From Imbricaverruca yamaguchii (taxonomy: Eukaryota; Arthropoda; Thecostraca; Neoverrucidae): DNA of 64,000 nucleotides. Under the pieces are notes generated by a model. It saw only the letters and a program-made list of their open reading frames with translations. It searched no databases and was not told the origin of the DNA. The DNA is taken from positions 151,501-215,500 of the forward strand of contig JAOTOL010001340.1 in assembly GCA_034440575.1 (NCBI GenBank), given 5' to 3'. The position numbers were made by a program, and so were the translations under genes. The number at the start of each line of letters is the position of its first letter. Position 1 is the first letter of the stretch. Below are positions 1 through 9,885 of this stretch, piece by piece.

Positions 1-712
1 GAAAAAGGTGTAAGGAACCACAAACAAAACACATGGTAATCTCCAACTGTTCTCAGCAAGTTCCGAACCTGGGCAGCGGCCCTCAAACTTTATTTTAGTT
101 TAACATTGTTCCTATGACGTTGGGAGAAAATAATCGACCTCAAGATGGCTCTCCCCTGCCCCACCTCCACTTTGGTACAGTTTCTGCTTCACTCCGTCCG
201 ACACCATCCCTCCCACTCCGTCCAACTTAAAACGAAACGTCAATACTAACTCATCTCGTTTAGATCAGCCGTTCCGAACGTCACGTTGCTGTAAAACATC
301 GCGTTGCTCCACTCCCAATCCTGGTCTGTAGTTGTGGCTTCAGAAGTCGTAGTACTGGTAGCCGATCGATCATCCTGGAAGCGACTGAGATGTGCTCTGC
401 TGCTACTTACGTGGCTCGTATGGTGATGTTTTGATGTAACGTGGCTCTCCACCTGACCACAATATTCACTCGGAGGATCTTACATGTTTGGACTATTTGT
501 TTTACCACGCTCCGTCCACAGGCCTTAGGTAAAGTGTCCGAAATATTTCACCATCATCGCTCTCGCATAACTGGTGCGGAACATCCGTCATGTTAACCTT
601 TGACTGCAACAATTTTGATAAACATGCAACACAAGTTCTACTCGAAATCATACATTGTACTTAGGATGCTTCGATGTGAAATATTGGTGTTTGCTTTGGA
701 GGTAGTCTCACA
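1..712. other. No gene recognised
   Basis: Mixed-composition DNA with only short open frames. A 68-codon Ser/Thr-rich frame on the minus strand (246-452) has no recognisable motif and no supporting context. I see no repeat, RNA gene or promoter that I can defend. Confidence 0.4.
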
Positions 713-800
713 CAAAGACACACGCGCATACGCACGTACACACACATACATATTACACACACCCACACCTACACACACATACACACGCACACCTATTCTC
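713..800. repeat. CA-rich simple repeat
   Basis: Imperfect (CA)n microsatellite with interspersed CACACG, CATA and CCCA variants. It is open in several frames by composition only. Confidence 0.8.
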
Positions 801-845
801 ATTCCTGGAAGGGGACTAATTCCGAGGTCAGCCTAGGCAGGCTAT

Positions 846-1013
846 GGTTAGCCGATACAGGTCGATCTGCAACTGGCAGGCTTCGGTATCCCTTAGCATG
901 CAGGGATACGTGATCGTGCATAGCAAGCACGCCAGCTCGAATAGCATTCCTGTGCATTGTGCCGGAATATCATCAACAGGCCTCGTGCCGGCCACTGCAG
1001 TCACCTTCAGCAG
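846..1013 (+). repeat. Dispersed 168-bp repeat, copy 1
   Basis: This stretch aligns along its whole length with 27749-27915 in the same orientation. Shared blocks include GGTTAGCCGAT at the left, AAGCACGCC and TGTGCCGGAATAT in the middle, and CCTCGTGCCGGCCACTGCAG near the right end. The two copies differ by many substitutions and short indels, so it is an old interspersed family rather than a recent duplication. No coding potential, inverted termini or target duplication could be defined, so the class is unknown. Confidence 0.7.
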
Positions 1014-1806
1014 ACAAGCCAAGGACGGAGCCGTAGACGGAGGCGCAGGTGGCGCTGACGTATTGCTGTATCGCCAGAACGTCTGCGCGGACCGTGCGTC
1101 AGTCCACGGGACCAGTGAAAAAAAATCGCCATTTTGCATGGAAAGGCACAGTTAATGAAAGTTTTAGATTTTCATCCTTGGTGATGACTTTCATCTTTTC
1201 ATAAACATATTACAAACACAGATGGTGGTTGTTGTGATGGAAGTAAAGTGCATGTTTGCAATGTTTTCATCCTTGTCTTTTGTTTTTCCAGCAGGCATCA
1301 ATAGTCTGACTCTCAGGTAAATATAGAATGGGCTTTGAGACAAATGCATATCATGACAAAACCTAATGGACCTGCAGTGAAGATGCTCCTGGCAGGCTGA
1401 AAAGTATTGTATAATGGACTAGATGTGTATCTTCATGAAGCTAGGCATGAAGTTCACAGTGTATCCTCACAATGCAGAGGATTACATAGCATGAACATAA
1501 GTGCAGCAATCTATGAATATGCATGAATCCATGAAATACAAACTCATACCATGCGTCTTTAAAAAAAACTTGTAACGCTGTAGCATAACCAGAAATTCGG
1601 CTGAGCTGACACACTGAAGGGCTGAATCATGACATTGGCGAAACCCAAGTAATTGTCAGCTAATGCAGGAGGGATTTGGAGCAAGGTGATGGGGCATCAC
1701 CAGCATAGATAGCCTGATTTGAACTAAAATTATCCTTTACTCAAGCTCTTCAGAAAAAAACAGGGAACATTTTATTTGAAGAAAAAGTATTGTTTTCAAC
1801 TAAACC
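1014..1806. other. Unassigned DNA upstream of the LINE
   Basis: AT-rich sequence with no recognisable gene. A poly-A run lies near 1560. The recognisable LINE homology starts only near 1830, so this segment is probably the pre-insertion flank, or an unrecognisable 5' part of the element. Confidence 0.4.
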
Positions 1807-2025
1807 TTGCACCTAAACCATACAAATCAGGGATTTTGCGTCAGCGATTTATTAAATCTTACACAATCCAAGCTGAATGACAATGAGCTAGGTTTTACAT
1901 TTGTAGACGAGTGGAGCAGGTTTTATGCATCGTGGGACCTCTATCAGAGGGATGGCCTGCACTTTTCTGAGAAGGGGGTCCATGTGTTAGGCAAAGTATA
2001 CGAGCATGTCCTTCAGGGAAACTAG
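1807..2025 (+). pseudogene. LINE ORF1 C-terminal fragment, SGNH/esterase-like
   Basis: Short open frame ending nine bases before ORF2. The last third reads like the C-terminal block of SGNH-type esterases found in CR1/L2 ORF1 proteins: FVDEWSRFY, then RDGLHFSEKGVHVLG. The D-x-x-H spacing (D and H of DGLH) matches the catalytic Asp-His pair of that fold. The N-terminal catalytic Ser block is absent, so this is a fragment left by 5' truncation and not an active enzyme. The motif is seen directly; the esterase role is known from the family. The start at 1807 is arbitrary; homology probably begins near 1830. Confidence 0.6.
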
Positions 2026-2033
2026 GAAATGGG

Positions 2034-5000
2034 GTGGGGAGGGATGAAATTGCATTGCCAACTCAGGAATATTCCAATAGTGTCAGCCAAGGCAATAGAA
2101 CCTCAAAGTCTGCAAATAGGGACAGCAGCAACTCAAGGGGACAGAGTTATAGTTCATCTAGTGATAAAAGAACTCCTCAATATGAAAAAGCCAAAGGTGG
2201 TTATGGAGCATTCGTTAAGTGTATGATGTTTAATGCTCAGAGTATCCGTTCCAAATTTGATGAGTTCAAGTGTTATGTTGCTGAGGAGGAACCGGATTTT
2301 GTTTGCATTACGGAGGCATGGGTCAGTGAAGGGTATTTTGGACATAACTTACAGGACTATGAGATCCAGGGATACAATATGTTTTCGTGCAATAGGGGTC
2401 CAGCAATGAAAGGGGGTGGTGTAATGCTCTATATGAATAGCTTATTCAGTTCTCAAAAAGTAGCAGGTGGGGATAAAAATGTGTCTGTGGAGTCCATTTG
2501 GCTTGATGTCACTGTGGGAAAAAGCAACAGCAATACTCTTAGGATAGGAGCTTTCTACCGATCAGGAACCCTGCCACATTCTCAGCAACTGGAGCTTGAC
2601 AAGGTGATTTGTGAGGAAATCAGTAGAAACTTTAAGAGGAAGTGCCTTATTCTCGGTGACTTTAATCTAAAAGGTTATGAATATGCTGGTGTTGGCACCC
2701 CATCATGCAAAATGTTTAGGAAATGCCTTGAAGAGGACCTGTTCTTACACCAGTTTGTATCGGAACCTACCAGGCATGGTTCATTCTTGGACCTTGTATT
2801 CTCGGATTTAAGTGACTTGGTTCAAGACTTGACTGTAGGCGAAACTCTGGGAAAAAGTGACCATAACATAGTTAGATTCAAGGCACATGTAGGGGAAATT
2901 ATCAAGGATAATTTGGGAAAGGTTCCAAATTTCAACAGAGCAGACTTTAACGGCATGAGAGAGGCTTTAAGTGCCATCAGATGGGAAGAAGAATTCTCCA
3001 ATTTAAATGCCTGTGAAATGTGGGAAAAGTTCAAATCTTACTTGAAGGAAACTCAGATTAGACATGTCCCCCAAAAGCAAAGACGCAAAAGAAGGGTAGG
3101 AAAGCCAGCATGGCTTACACCAGACGTGACAAAAGCAATTAAGGCTAAGAAAACTGCATTTAGAGTTTTTAAAGAAGCCTCAAATGTCGTTAATCTAAAG
3201 GCGTATCGAAAAGCTAGAGACACTGTGAAGCAAAAAACCAGAGCAGCAAAGCGAGCAAAAGAACTGGATTTAGCTAGAACCTGTAATGGGGACAGTAAAA
3301 AGTTCTTTAGTTTCTACAAGCTGAGTAAAGTTTCTAGCACAATTGGTCCACTGGAAGTAAACGGGACTACATTGGGTGAGGATAGTGAGATGGTTGAGGA
3401 GCTGAGCAAGCAGTTCAAATCAGTGTTCACATTGGAAGATATGACCAATCTGCCGACCATACACCATAGTTCAGTGACATGGGATCTGACAAATGATGTT
3501 GATTTCATTGATAGTGATGTTGTTTACAATCATATCAGGAAAATAAAGCAAAATAAGGCAGCAGGACCTGATGAAATTTATGCTAGGGTGTTGCGGGAAA
3601 CTGAAAAGGAACTGGCATTTCCACTTAGTATAATATTTTGTAGATCAGTTTCACATAATGAATTTCCAACCGATTGGAAAAGGGCAAATGTAGTTCCTAT
3701 TTTCAAGAAAGGAGAAAGAGGGAAAGTTGAAAACTATAGGCCAATAAGTCTCCCATCCCTAGTATGCAAGGTACTCGAATCAATTATCAAGGATAGAATA
3801 GTTAGTTATCTGGAAGGTAGCAGATTGATTCAAAATACTCAACATGGGTTTAGAAAAGGACGATCGTGTCTCACAAACCTCTTGGACTTTTTGAACTTCG
3901 CCACAGAACAATTTGATCAGGGAAATCAGGTTGATGTAGCATATCTTGACTTTAGTAAGGCCTTTGACAAGGTACCCCATAAACGGTTAATGATACAGCT
4001 TCAGTCCCATGGTATTGCAGGTAGCATCTTAAAATGGATAGAGTTGTGGCTTTCAGATAGACAGCAAAGAGTGATGCTAAATGGTACAAAGTCATCATGG
4101 CAAAATGTTCTTAGTGGAGTCCCCCAGGGGTCAGTACTAGGGCCACTACTGTTCATTATATTTGTAAATAACATTGAAAGTGGCCTAAGCAGTAAAGTTT
4201 TGAAATTTGCGGATGATTTGAAGGTCTTTAGAGCAATAACAGGTCAGGATGAGCATATCTCGCTGCAAAAAGACTTAGACGAACTTGTGAAGTGGTCCGA
4301 AGAATGGCAAATGAAATTTAACTTTGATAAGTGCAAAATCATGCATGTAGGTAAGCAGCATATGAAGGCTCCATACTTGATGGGTGGCCAAGTGCTATCA
4401 GTGACTCAACAGGAGAAGGATTTAGGTGTTATTCTAAACACAAAACTGGGAGCATCAGAACAGACCAAGGAAGCCAGGAAGAAGGCACTGAGAATGCTCG
4501 GGGCAATAAATAGGAATGTATCATACAGAAGTGAGGAAGTGATCAGGAAGCTTTACTGTGCATACGTCAGGCCACATTTGGAATACTGCATCCAAGCTTG
4601 GTCTCCTAGCTATGAAAAAGATTGTTGGCTTTTGGAGAGAGTACAAAAGATGGCTACAAAAATGGTTAATGGCATAAGCAACCTGGTATATGAGGAAAGA
4701 TTGAAGAAATTGAATATGTTTTCACTTAGATATAGAAGGCTGAGAGGAGATCTCATCGAGGTCTTTAAATTTGTCAATGGTCTGGAGAGGGGATACCTTG
4801 GGGAAATGTTTGAATTTAACAGAAATGATGCAATTAGAGGTCATAAATTCAAAATTAAAGTTAACCACAGCAGAACAAGGTTAAGGCAAACTTTCTTCAC
4901 CAACAGGGTAGTGGAACACTGGAACCAGCTGCCAGAAAACATCGTCAGTAGCAGCACATTGAACATCTTTAAAAACAGCATAGACAATCATTATAAGAAT

Positions 5001-5036
5001 ATAGGGCTTGCTTTTCAGTATTACAGGGAGGGCTGA
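2034..5036 (+). CDS. LINE ORF2: APE-type endonuclease and reverse transcriptase
   Basis: Long uninterrupted frame (1000 codons) encoding the replication protein of the CR1-like element. It nicks target DNA and reverse-transcribes the element RNA from the nick. Numbering from 2034, the endonuclease shows FNAQSIRSK near 66, ITEAW with Glu94, GDFN with Asp209/Asn211, and SDHN with Asp276/His277. The reverse transcriptase shows the KGERGKVENYRPISL block, LDFSKAFDKVPH with Asp639, GVPQGSVLGP at 695-704, and the FADD box at 725-728, followed by the C-terminal segment usual for this group. All key residues are present and there is no stop or frameshift. The open frame begins at a GTG (2034) just after ORF1. 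The first in-frame ATG is at 2223, just before the endonuclease, so initiation may be there or by re-initiation after ORF1. It is the best-preserved gene in the window. Confidence 0.9.
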   Translation: MGRDEIALPTQEYSNSVSQGNRTSKSANRDSSNSRGQSYSSSSDKRTPQYEKAKGGYGAFVKCMMFNAQSIRSKFDEFKCYVAEEEPDFVCITEAWVSEGYFGHNLQDYEIQGYNMFSCNRGPAMKGGGVMLYMNSLFSSQKVAGGDKNVSVESIWLDVTVGKSNSNTLRIGAFYRSGTLPHSQQLELDKVICEEISRNFKRKCLILGDFNLKGYEYAGVGTPSCKMFRKCLEEDLFLHQFVSEPTRHGSFLDLVFSDLSDLVQDLTVGETLGKSDHNIVRFKAHVGEIIKDNLGKVPNFNRADFNGMREALSAIRWEEEFSNLNACEMWEKFKSYLKETQIRHVPQKQRRKRRVGKPAWLTPDVTKAIKAKKTAFRVFKEASNVVNLKAYRKARDTVKQKTRAAKRAKELDLARTCNGDSKKFFSFYKLSKVSSTIGPLEVNGTTLGEDSEMVEELSKQFKSVFTLEDMTNLPTIHHSSVTWDLTNDVDFIDSDVVYNHIRKIKQNKAAGPDEIYARVLRETEKELAFPLSIIFCRSVSHNEFPTDWKRANVVPIFKKGERGKVENYRPISLPSLVCKVLESIIKDRIVSYLEGSRLIQNTQHGFRKGRSCLTNLLDFLNFATEQFDQGNQVDVAYLDFSKAFDKVPHKRLMIQLQSHGIAGSILKWIELWLSDRQQRVMLNGTKSSWQNVLSGVPQGSVLGPLLFIIFVNNIESGLSSKVLKFADDLKVFRAITGQDEHISLQKDLDELVKWSEEWQMKFNFDKCKIMHVGKQHMKAPYLMGGQVLSVTQQEKDLGVILNTKLGASEQTKEARKKALRMLGAINRNVSYRSEEVIRKLYCAYVRPHLEYCIQAWSPSYEKDCWLLERVQKMATKMVNGISNLVYEERLKKLNMFSLRYRRLRGDLIEVFKFVNGLERGYLGEMFEFNRNDAIRGHKFKIKVNHSRTRLRQTFFTNRVVEHWNQLPENIVSSSTLNIFKNSIDNHYKNIGLAFQYYREG

Positions 5037-5145
5037 TTAACAGTTTTGGTGTGCAACTGGTTCAGTGTACAGAGTGCAACCAAGAAGGGCCCTTGTGGCT
5101 TATGGTTACACTAATCTTTTATGTCTTTATGTCTTTATGTTTACA

Positions 5146-7393
5146 ACGGGCTGGCTGGATCGACCCATGAGCTGAACCATTAACAGCGTTGAATATCATG
5201 ACTGAGTCTGCAGGCAAAGAATTTAGACTAATCATCTCAGCACTGATTACAGGCAAAAAATGCAGGCATACAAATATACCTTAATAAATACAGAAATACC
5301 AAAACATCGATCCTATTCAGCGACTTACGAGGGCTCAGGTTTGTTTTTTGAAGTCTTGTGTGCGTCACAATTGTAGGCATGCATTTTGAAGAAAAATAGA
5401 ATTGATAAAATGTTTCGATTTTAATATATGATTCTCTTCAGATCTAAACAGATAAATAATATTGGAATTGTTTCTTCATTTATCTTAACCTTACATTAAT
5501 ACATTTCACAAATACTGCAAATATTAGCAAACATTGTTCATCAAGAACAAAGGATGAATAATTTCATTCTAAGGCTTGCACATTCCAGGAGGATGAAAAA
5601 CACATGAAAATGCAGGGGAATTTGTGGATGAATACTGGCGAGCATGATGGTTAAGTCAAAGATCAAAGCCAATATTTGAACGTCTCATCATTTTCTACAC
5701 ATTATAAAAGGACAATAGCGCTCTGCCGCGCGCGGTACAAGGAAGTATTCATATGTTCACCTGTGGGCTTTTTCGGTGAGTCTGAAGGATGAAAAATCCA
5801 GGTAAACGCGGGGCTTGATATACGGAAGTGCTACAAATAAATCCCACAACAACTGGGATTTTCCAACTCTCCGTTAATTTTAGTACGTGAAAATTAGCAC
5901 AAAACCACTTTCGAAGGTTTTCCTTACGTGCCATATTTTTTTACACCGCAAGAGCTCCTGGCTTGTGGATGCTTGGAAAGTATGCTGCAAATGAAGACCA
6001 GTTCCTTGGTGAAATGGCAAGGGAATAAGTGAACAAGAATATAATTATTTGAAGTTCATTTTCTGATTTGAGCACAAAAAGTACTCGACATGTGCACACT
6101 TAAGTAAAAATTATGGTGTTTTTCAATTGCCATTTGTCGATAGTTCACTTGCTTTTTCATTCGTCACAGGTAACAACCTGAATGCCATAATTCTCCCTTG
6201 TAGTGGAAATATTTGATCCTAATTTGTTCATGGCATTCTTTATATTCTTCTAAGTCTCCCAGTATGATAGCCTCCCAGCCGTGCAGGAAAAATATTTTAA
6301 AAAATACATTGCGAAGTGCGCATTGTGTCCTGTGGCACTATAATTTGTCACGAAAGGGCAAAACATCGCTGCGCTGAGTTTTGCTTACATTCCATTGTTT
6401 TCATAGCCTTGCCTTTGGCATACACGTGCATACAGTGCACCGTAAGATCTATGTGTACTGCCTTGAGCGGAGTTAATCTAAAACCACCTCAGCCTACGTT
6501 GCACAGATGTGTGGTACAATGTAGATGATGAATATCTCAATATACATTGGTGATATATTAGTGGCAGATCTGCGTGTGCTGTTCGAAGGAAAGCATATGA
6601 TCAAGGTAGGGCCAGTGGATTCTAAGGTTGTTCTGCTTTGTTGGGAGGGGGAAGATTCAGAGCTGAATGAGGCTGAAATAGATATTGCAGGGGAGAGACG
6701 GTATTAGGTCTAGGGAGGCCAAATTGGCCGCCCGCCATGCCCAAAGGGGAATGCCACCTCATCTGCTGGAATGCTACCCGTCTGGCCTCCTTTTCATCCC
6801 CTACTGTTGAAGTGCCGCCCATCCGGGAGGTCGGAGTGGACCCCTCCCCTTTGGTCCCCGCTTCCTAGGAAGGCAAGCTATTGCCACCCCAGCACATCTT
6901 TAGCATCCAGCAGCCCCACAGCTCAGCCACACACCCTGTAAATTCCTCTATCCGACCCTATTTGAGACTGAATTATGTGATGCTGAATATCCCTACAGGG
7001 GAGGAGCCTTAACATGTTGCAAGGTGTGGACAGGGCAGGAATTATGGATCCAACACCCAATTATATTGGCATGAGGACAATTTTAAAAGAAACTATGAAT
7101 TTACCAAAAAAGTAGCTAAAGAAACTTGAAAGATAATGCAACTATAAGCCACAGGGGCCAATGGCATTGGAACAGGACAGTCCCGCCCCCCCACACACAC
7201 ACACACACTTTGAAGCTGGTGGGCAATTTCTGGCATCTTTTCATCTCCCCCGGTAGAAAACATTTCAGTCTCATGGCACATACTGCTGCCTCCCCCCCCC
7301 CACACATAAAAAATGTTCCTTTTGGCCCTGACAGGTGCCATCTTGGTTACACATTGTGGACATTAAGAACTAGTTGTCCACAACATTTGTTGA
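5146..7393. other. Unassigned intergenic DNA
   Basis: AT-rich sequence without a supportable gene. Short C-rich and (AC)n runs lie at 7185-7215 and near 7290. The open frames here are short, mutually overlapping and without motifs. Confidence 0.4.
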
Positions 7394-8465
7394 TTAGTTA
7401 TCCATGAAATAATGAAAGGAAATTATTTTCTCCTTTTCATACCAATCTATGCTATTTTTAGATAGCTGGTGATAGCTGGTTCCAATGTTAACTAGCCTGC
7501 TAGTAAAGAAAGACTGTCTTGTCTTTATCTTGATATAATTAACTTCGATTTTGAATTGGTGTTCTCTAATAACTAATTGCATAATTTGTATTATTCTAGA
7601 TATGTATCTGTTGCTGACCATGCAGAAGTTTAAATACCTTGATGAGACGATCTCCCTTATTTTTTCTGTATCTAAGTGTACACACATTCACATCTTCTTA
7701 ATCTTGTCTCATATGCTAGGTTGCTCAAATTACTAATCCTCTTTTGCACTCTCTAAATATTACCAACTTTTTCCATAGCTATAGGAGATCAAGCTCCCCT
7801 ATTTGAAATGTGGCCTAAAGTTTTGTTATGGCTTTTGTTGTATGTTGTCCACAATTTGTGGACACAATATGATGTATACAATTTTGTGTTCACAATAACA
7901 CCTAAGTGCTTCTGTTGAGTCACAGCTAGTACTTGACTACCCATCGAGTATGGATTCCCGATATGATATCTACTTACATCCATTATTCGACACTTATCAA
8001 AGCTAAATTTAATTTGACACTTTTTATACCCTTTCAATACTATTTACAAATATTGTGACCAATGGTGGTTCCAGTACTGACCATTGCAGTGCTTCACTAA
8101 GAGCATCTTGTCATGAAATCTTCATGCCACCTAGCACCACTCTACTGTCATATGAAAGCCATAGCTCAAACTGATTTTCATATCAGGATTAAATCAATAT
8201 ATCTTATCACACTTGTCTGTAGAAAAATCCAATAAGTTAATGATATTTGTCAGCGAGATCAACCTTTTCTAAGCACATGTTGGGTGCCTTGAATCAATAT
8301 GTTCCCTTCCAGAAAACCAACCACTATGTGATTACTAATTTTTTTAAACATCGTATAGCCTAAGGATGTTGGTCTTGCTGGTCTATCTTTTCCAAGTTTC
8401 CCCTTTTCGCCTTATTTGAAAATAAGAACTGCATTTCCCAGCTTCCAATCTCCTGAAATTTAATT
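7394..8465 (-). pseudogene. Decayed CR1-like LINE reverse transcriptase
   Basis: Reading the minus strand gives a broken series of segments in the same order as the ORF2 at 2034-5036. Near 8450 is RDWKLGNAVLIFK, matching the TDWKRANVVPIFK block. At 8170-8045 is ELWLSYDSRVVLGG and then WSVLEPPLVTIFVNSIE, matching the GVPQGSVLGPLLF region. At 8037-7850 is FSFDKCRIMDV followed by GSQVLAVTQQ. At 7590-7450 is EHQFKIEVN followed by RQSFFTSRLV, matching the C-terminal end. Stops and frameshifts are scattered, and the YRP-to-VPQG interval is eroded. This is an ancient 5'-truncated insertion of the same or a sister family, much older than the copy at 1807. Confidence 0.8.
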
Positions 8466-8943
8466 TCGTGAGGGGTATGGACGAAATATGATACAAAGTG
8501 AAATCGCTGGCTCTTTCACATTGCAGTCATGGCCATTTCCTGAAATCGCAAGTCACGGCACAGCATTTAGCAGATCTGGCATGGTAGCCGCTTTAAGCTA
8601 TTTATATTATAGAAATGTAGCTGTTTGCATTACATAATCTTATTCAAAATAGTGTGGTCCCCGCATTGTCCCGACTAGACGCTGCCTCAATCACAATAGA
8701 GGTCGCGGCGCCCTGCCGGCGGTATTAACTGCAAATAATATGTCGCACCACTACCACTGACCCACACTAATCTGTATCCGTTCTTTGACAGTAACGCCGC
8801 TGCTGCCTCAATCCTGGTTTGGTTTGGCCGCATCGTCCGCCAAACACCTGCAACGGACCTTCCCGTCACCCTTCTGAGGTTGCTTTTTCACCTACTGTGT
8901 TCTTACGTCGTTGACTCGCTGCTTGGATTCGTGTGTATCAGGC
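8466..8943. other. Flank upstream of the split hAT-type gene
   Basis: No gene recognised. Because the next feature starts a transposase-like reading frame at 8944, this stretch may hold the 5' UTR or left end of that older element, but no inverted terminus could be identified. Confidence 0.3.
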
Positions 8944-9041
8944 ATGGTGAAAATTAAACCTGATGAAGCTGTCATATGCTATATATGTCTTAGAAATATC
9001 AAAAAAGGTAATGCTAAGCGACATGCCCAAAACGTGCACAT
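8944..9041 (+). pseudogene. BED-like zinc finger, 5' fragment of an interrupted hAT-type transposase gene
   Basis: Starting at the ATG at 8944, the frame encodes a short acidic/basic leader and then CYICLRNIKKGNAKRHAQNV plus a final His, i.e. Cys-x2-Cys-x11-His-x4-His. This is the spacing of BED/C2H2 DNA-binding fingers at the N-terminus of hAT transposases. The frame is cut exactly at the codon for the last His by the TIR transposon beginning at 9042. The duplicated target bases GTGCACA reappear at 12791 and lead into the rest of the gene (12799-15684). In its present form the frame runs a few codons into the insertion and stops near 9078. The finger and the insertion are visible directly; the hAT assignment is inferred from the downstream part. 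Confidence 0.65.
9034..9041. repeat. Left target-site duplication of TIR transposon copy 1
   Basis: GTGCACAT immediately left of the TAGGGTGTGTC terminus. It matches GTGCACAG at 12791-12798 in 7 of 8 positions and fits the nTnnnnAn target preference described for hAT elements. Confidence 0.75.
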
Positions 9042-9332
9042 TAGGGTGTGTCGCCTGAACGGTTTTTCTTATGCATAGTGAAATTATCATGCAGATCACC
9101 TTAAAAAAACCTGTGGTCGAAACCAAATAGAAATCAAACAATAAATAAAATATGCGACAGGCCGATAAAGAAACAAATTTGCCGGGCGCCCGGCGTTGAA
9201 GTCTCCAGTGATGGCGCTCTGTTGCGATTGGCATCTAACACCACGCGTCGTCCGCCGTCGGAGCGCCGCCGCGGCGCTGTGACGAAAAAGGCGACAGTCG
9301 GTGCTGTGGATGACTTATGAATGGATTCTGGT
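9042..9332 (+). repeat. Left terminal inverted repeat, transposon copy 1
   Basis: It aligns in reverse complement with 12490-12790. It includes the perfect palindrome GCCGGGCGCCCGGC at 9181-9194 and the GC-rich block GAGCGCCGCCGCGGCGCTG, both mirrored in the right repeat. Homology ends after ATGGATTCTGGT. The outermost 60 bp diverge from the right repeat after TAGGGTGTGTC, whereas the inner 220 bp are nearly identical. Confidence 0.85.
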
Positions 9333-9885
9333 AATTCAAAAACAGATCAGGGGAGCCGGGATATGTCTGATTGTAAAGATTAAACTTCACTGAAGGACTG
9401 ATCGCTCCACTTTCCTTTGTCTGTGCTCCACCTTTCACAGTGCTATGAATCATCATTCGAATAAATTGCGTACACACTAACGTCACAAAATAGCTTCGCA
9501 TGCCATACATCCCTGTTTTATTAATCAATCCAAGTCTCCTGTTCCTTTTCGTTACTCCAGTTTCAAGGAAAACTGGGATTATCAGCAGTAGGGACAACCT
9601 ATTAACGAGGGCGACATGAGCCGGCGGCGATCGTCGCATGGCGCGGGGAGGAGCTGGGATGTGTCGGGAGACGGCCGGCGCACGGTGAGGGTAGAGAACA
9701 CAAAGAGCGAGACAGGGCAGGGGAGGGGAGGAGGAGACAGGGGAGGGCCGCCGAGACAAGGCAGTCGGCGGCGGAGACCCGGCGGGACGGCCAGAAAAAG
9801 AGTGGTTTGGTGTCTGCAAGTTGTGCCCACTGCCTGTGAAGTGTGATATTACCTGCGTCGGTGTGATCGGGGTAAGAGTTCGAAC

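Larger units (their letters stand above)
1807..5145 (+). mobile_element. CR1-like non-LTR retrotransposon (LINE), copy 1
   Basis: 5'-truncated but otherwise well-preserved LINE. In order it carries the C-terminal end of ORF1 with an esterase-like motif, a 1000-codon ORF2 (endonuclease plus reverse transcriptase), a short 3' UTR, and a 3' microsatellite-like tail of about 2.5 TCTTTATG units at 5117-5141 instead of poly-A. Octamer 3' tails and an ORF1 esterase are typical of the CR1/L2 group, and the ORF2 sequence agrees. A second copy begins at 63374 and a decayed relative lies at 7394-8465 on the other strand. The exact clade (CR1, L2 or Rex-like) needs a tree. Confidence 0.85.

Noticed and set aside
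246..452. Ser/Thr-rich minus-strand frame as a possible host exon
   Set aside because: No splice sites, motif or neighbour supports it; length is within chance.
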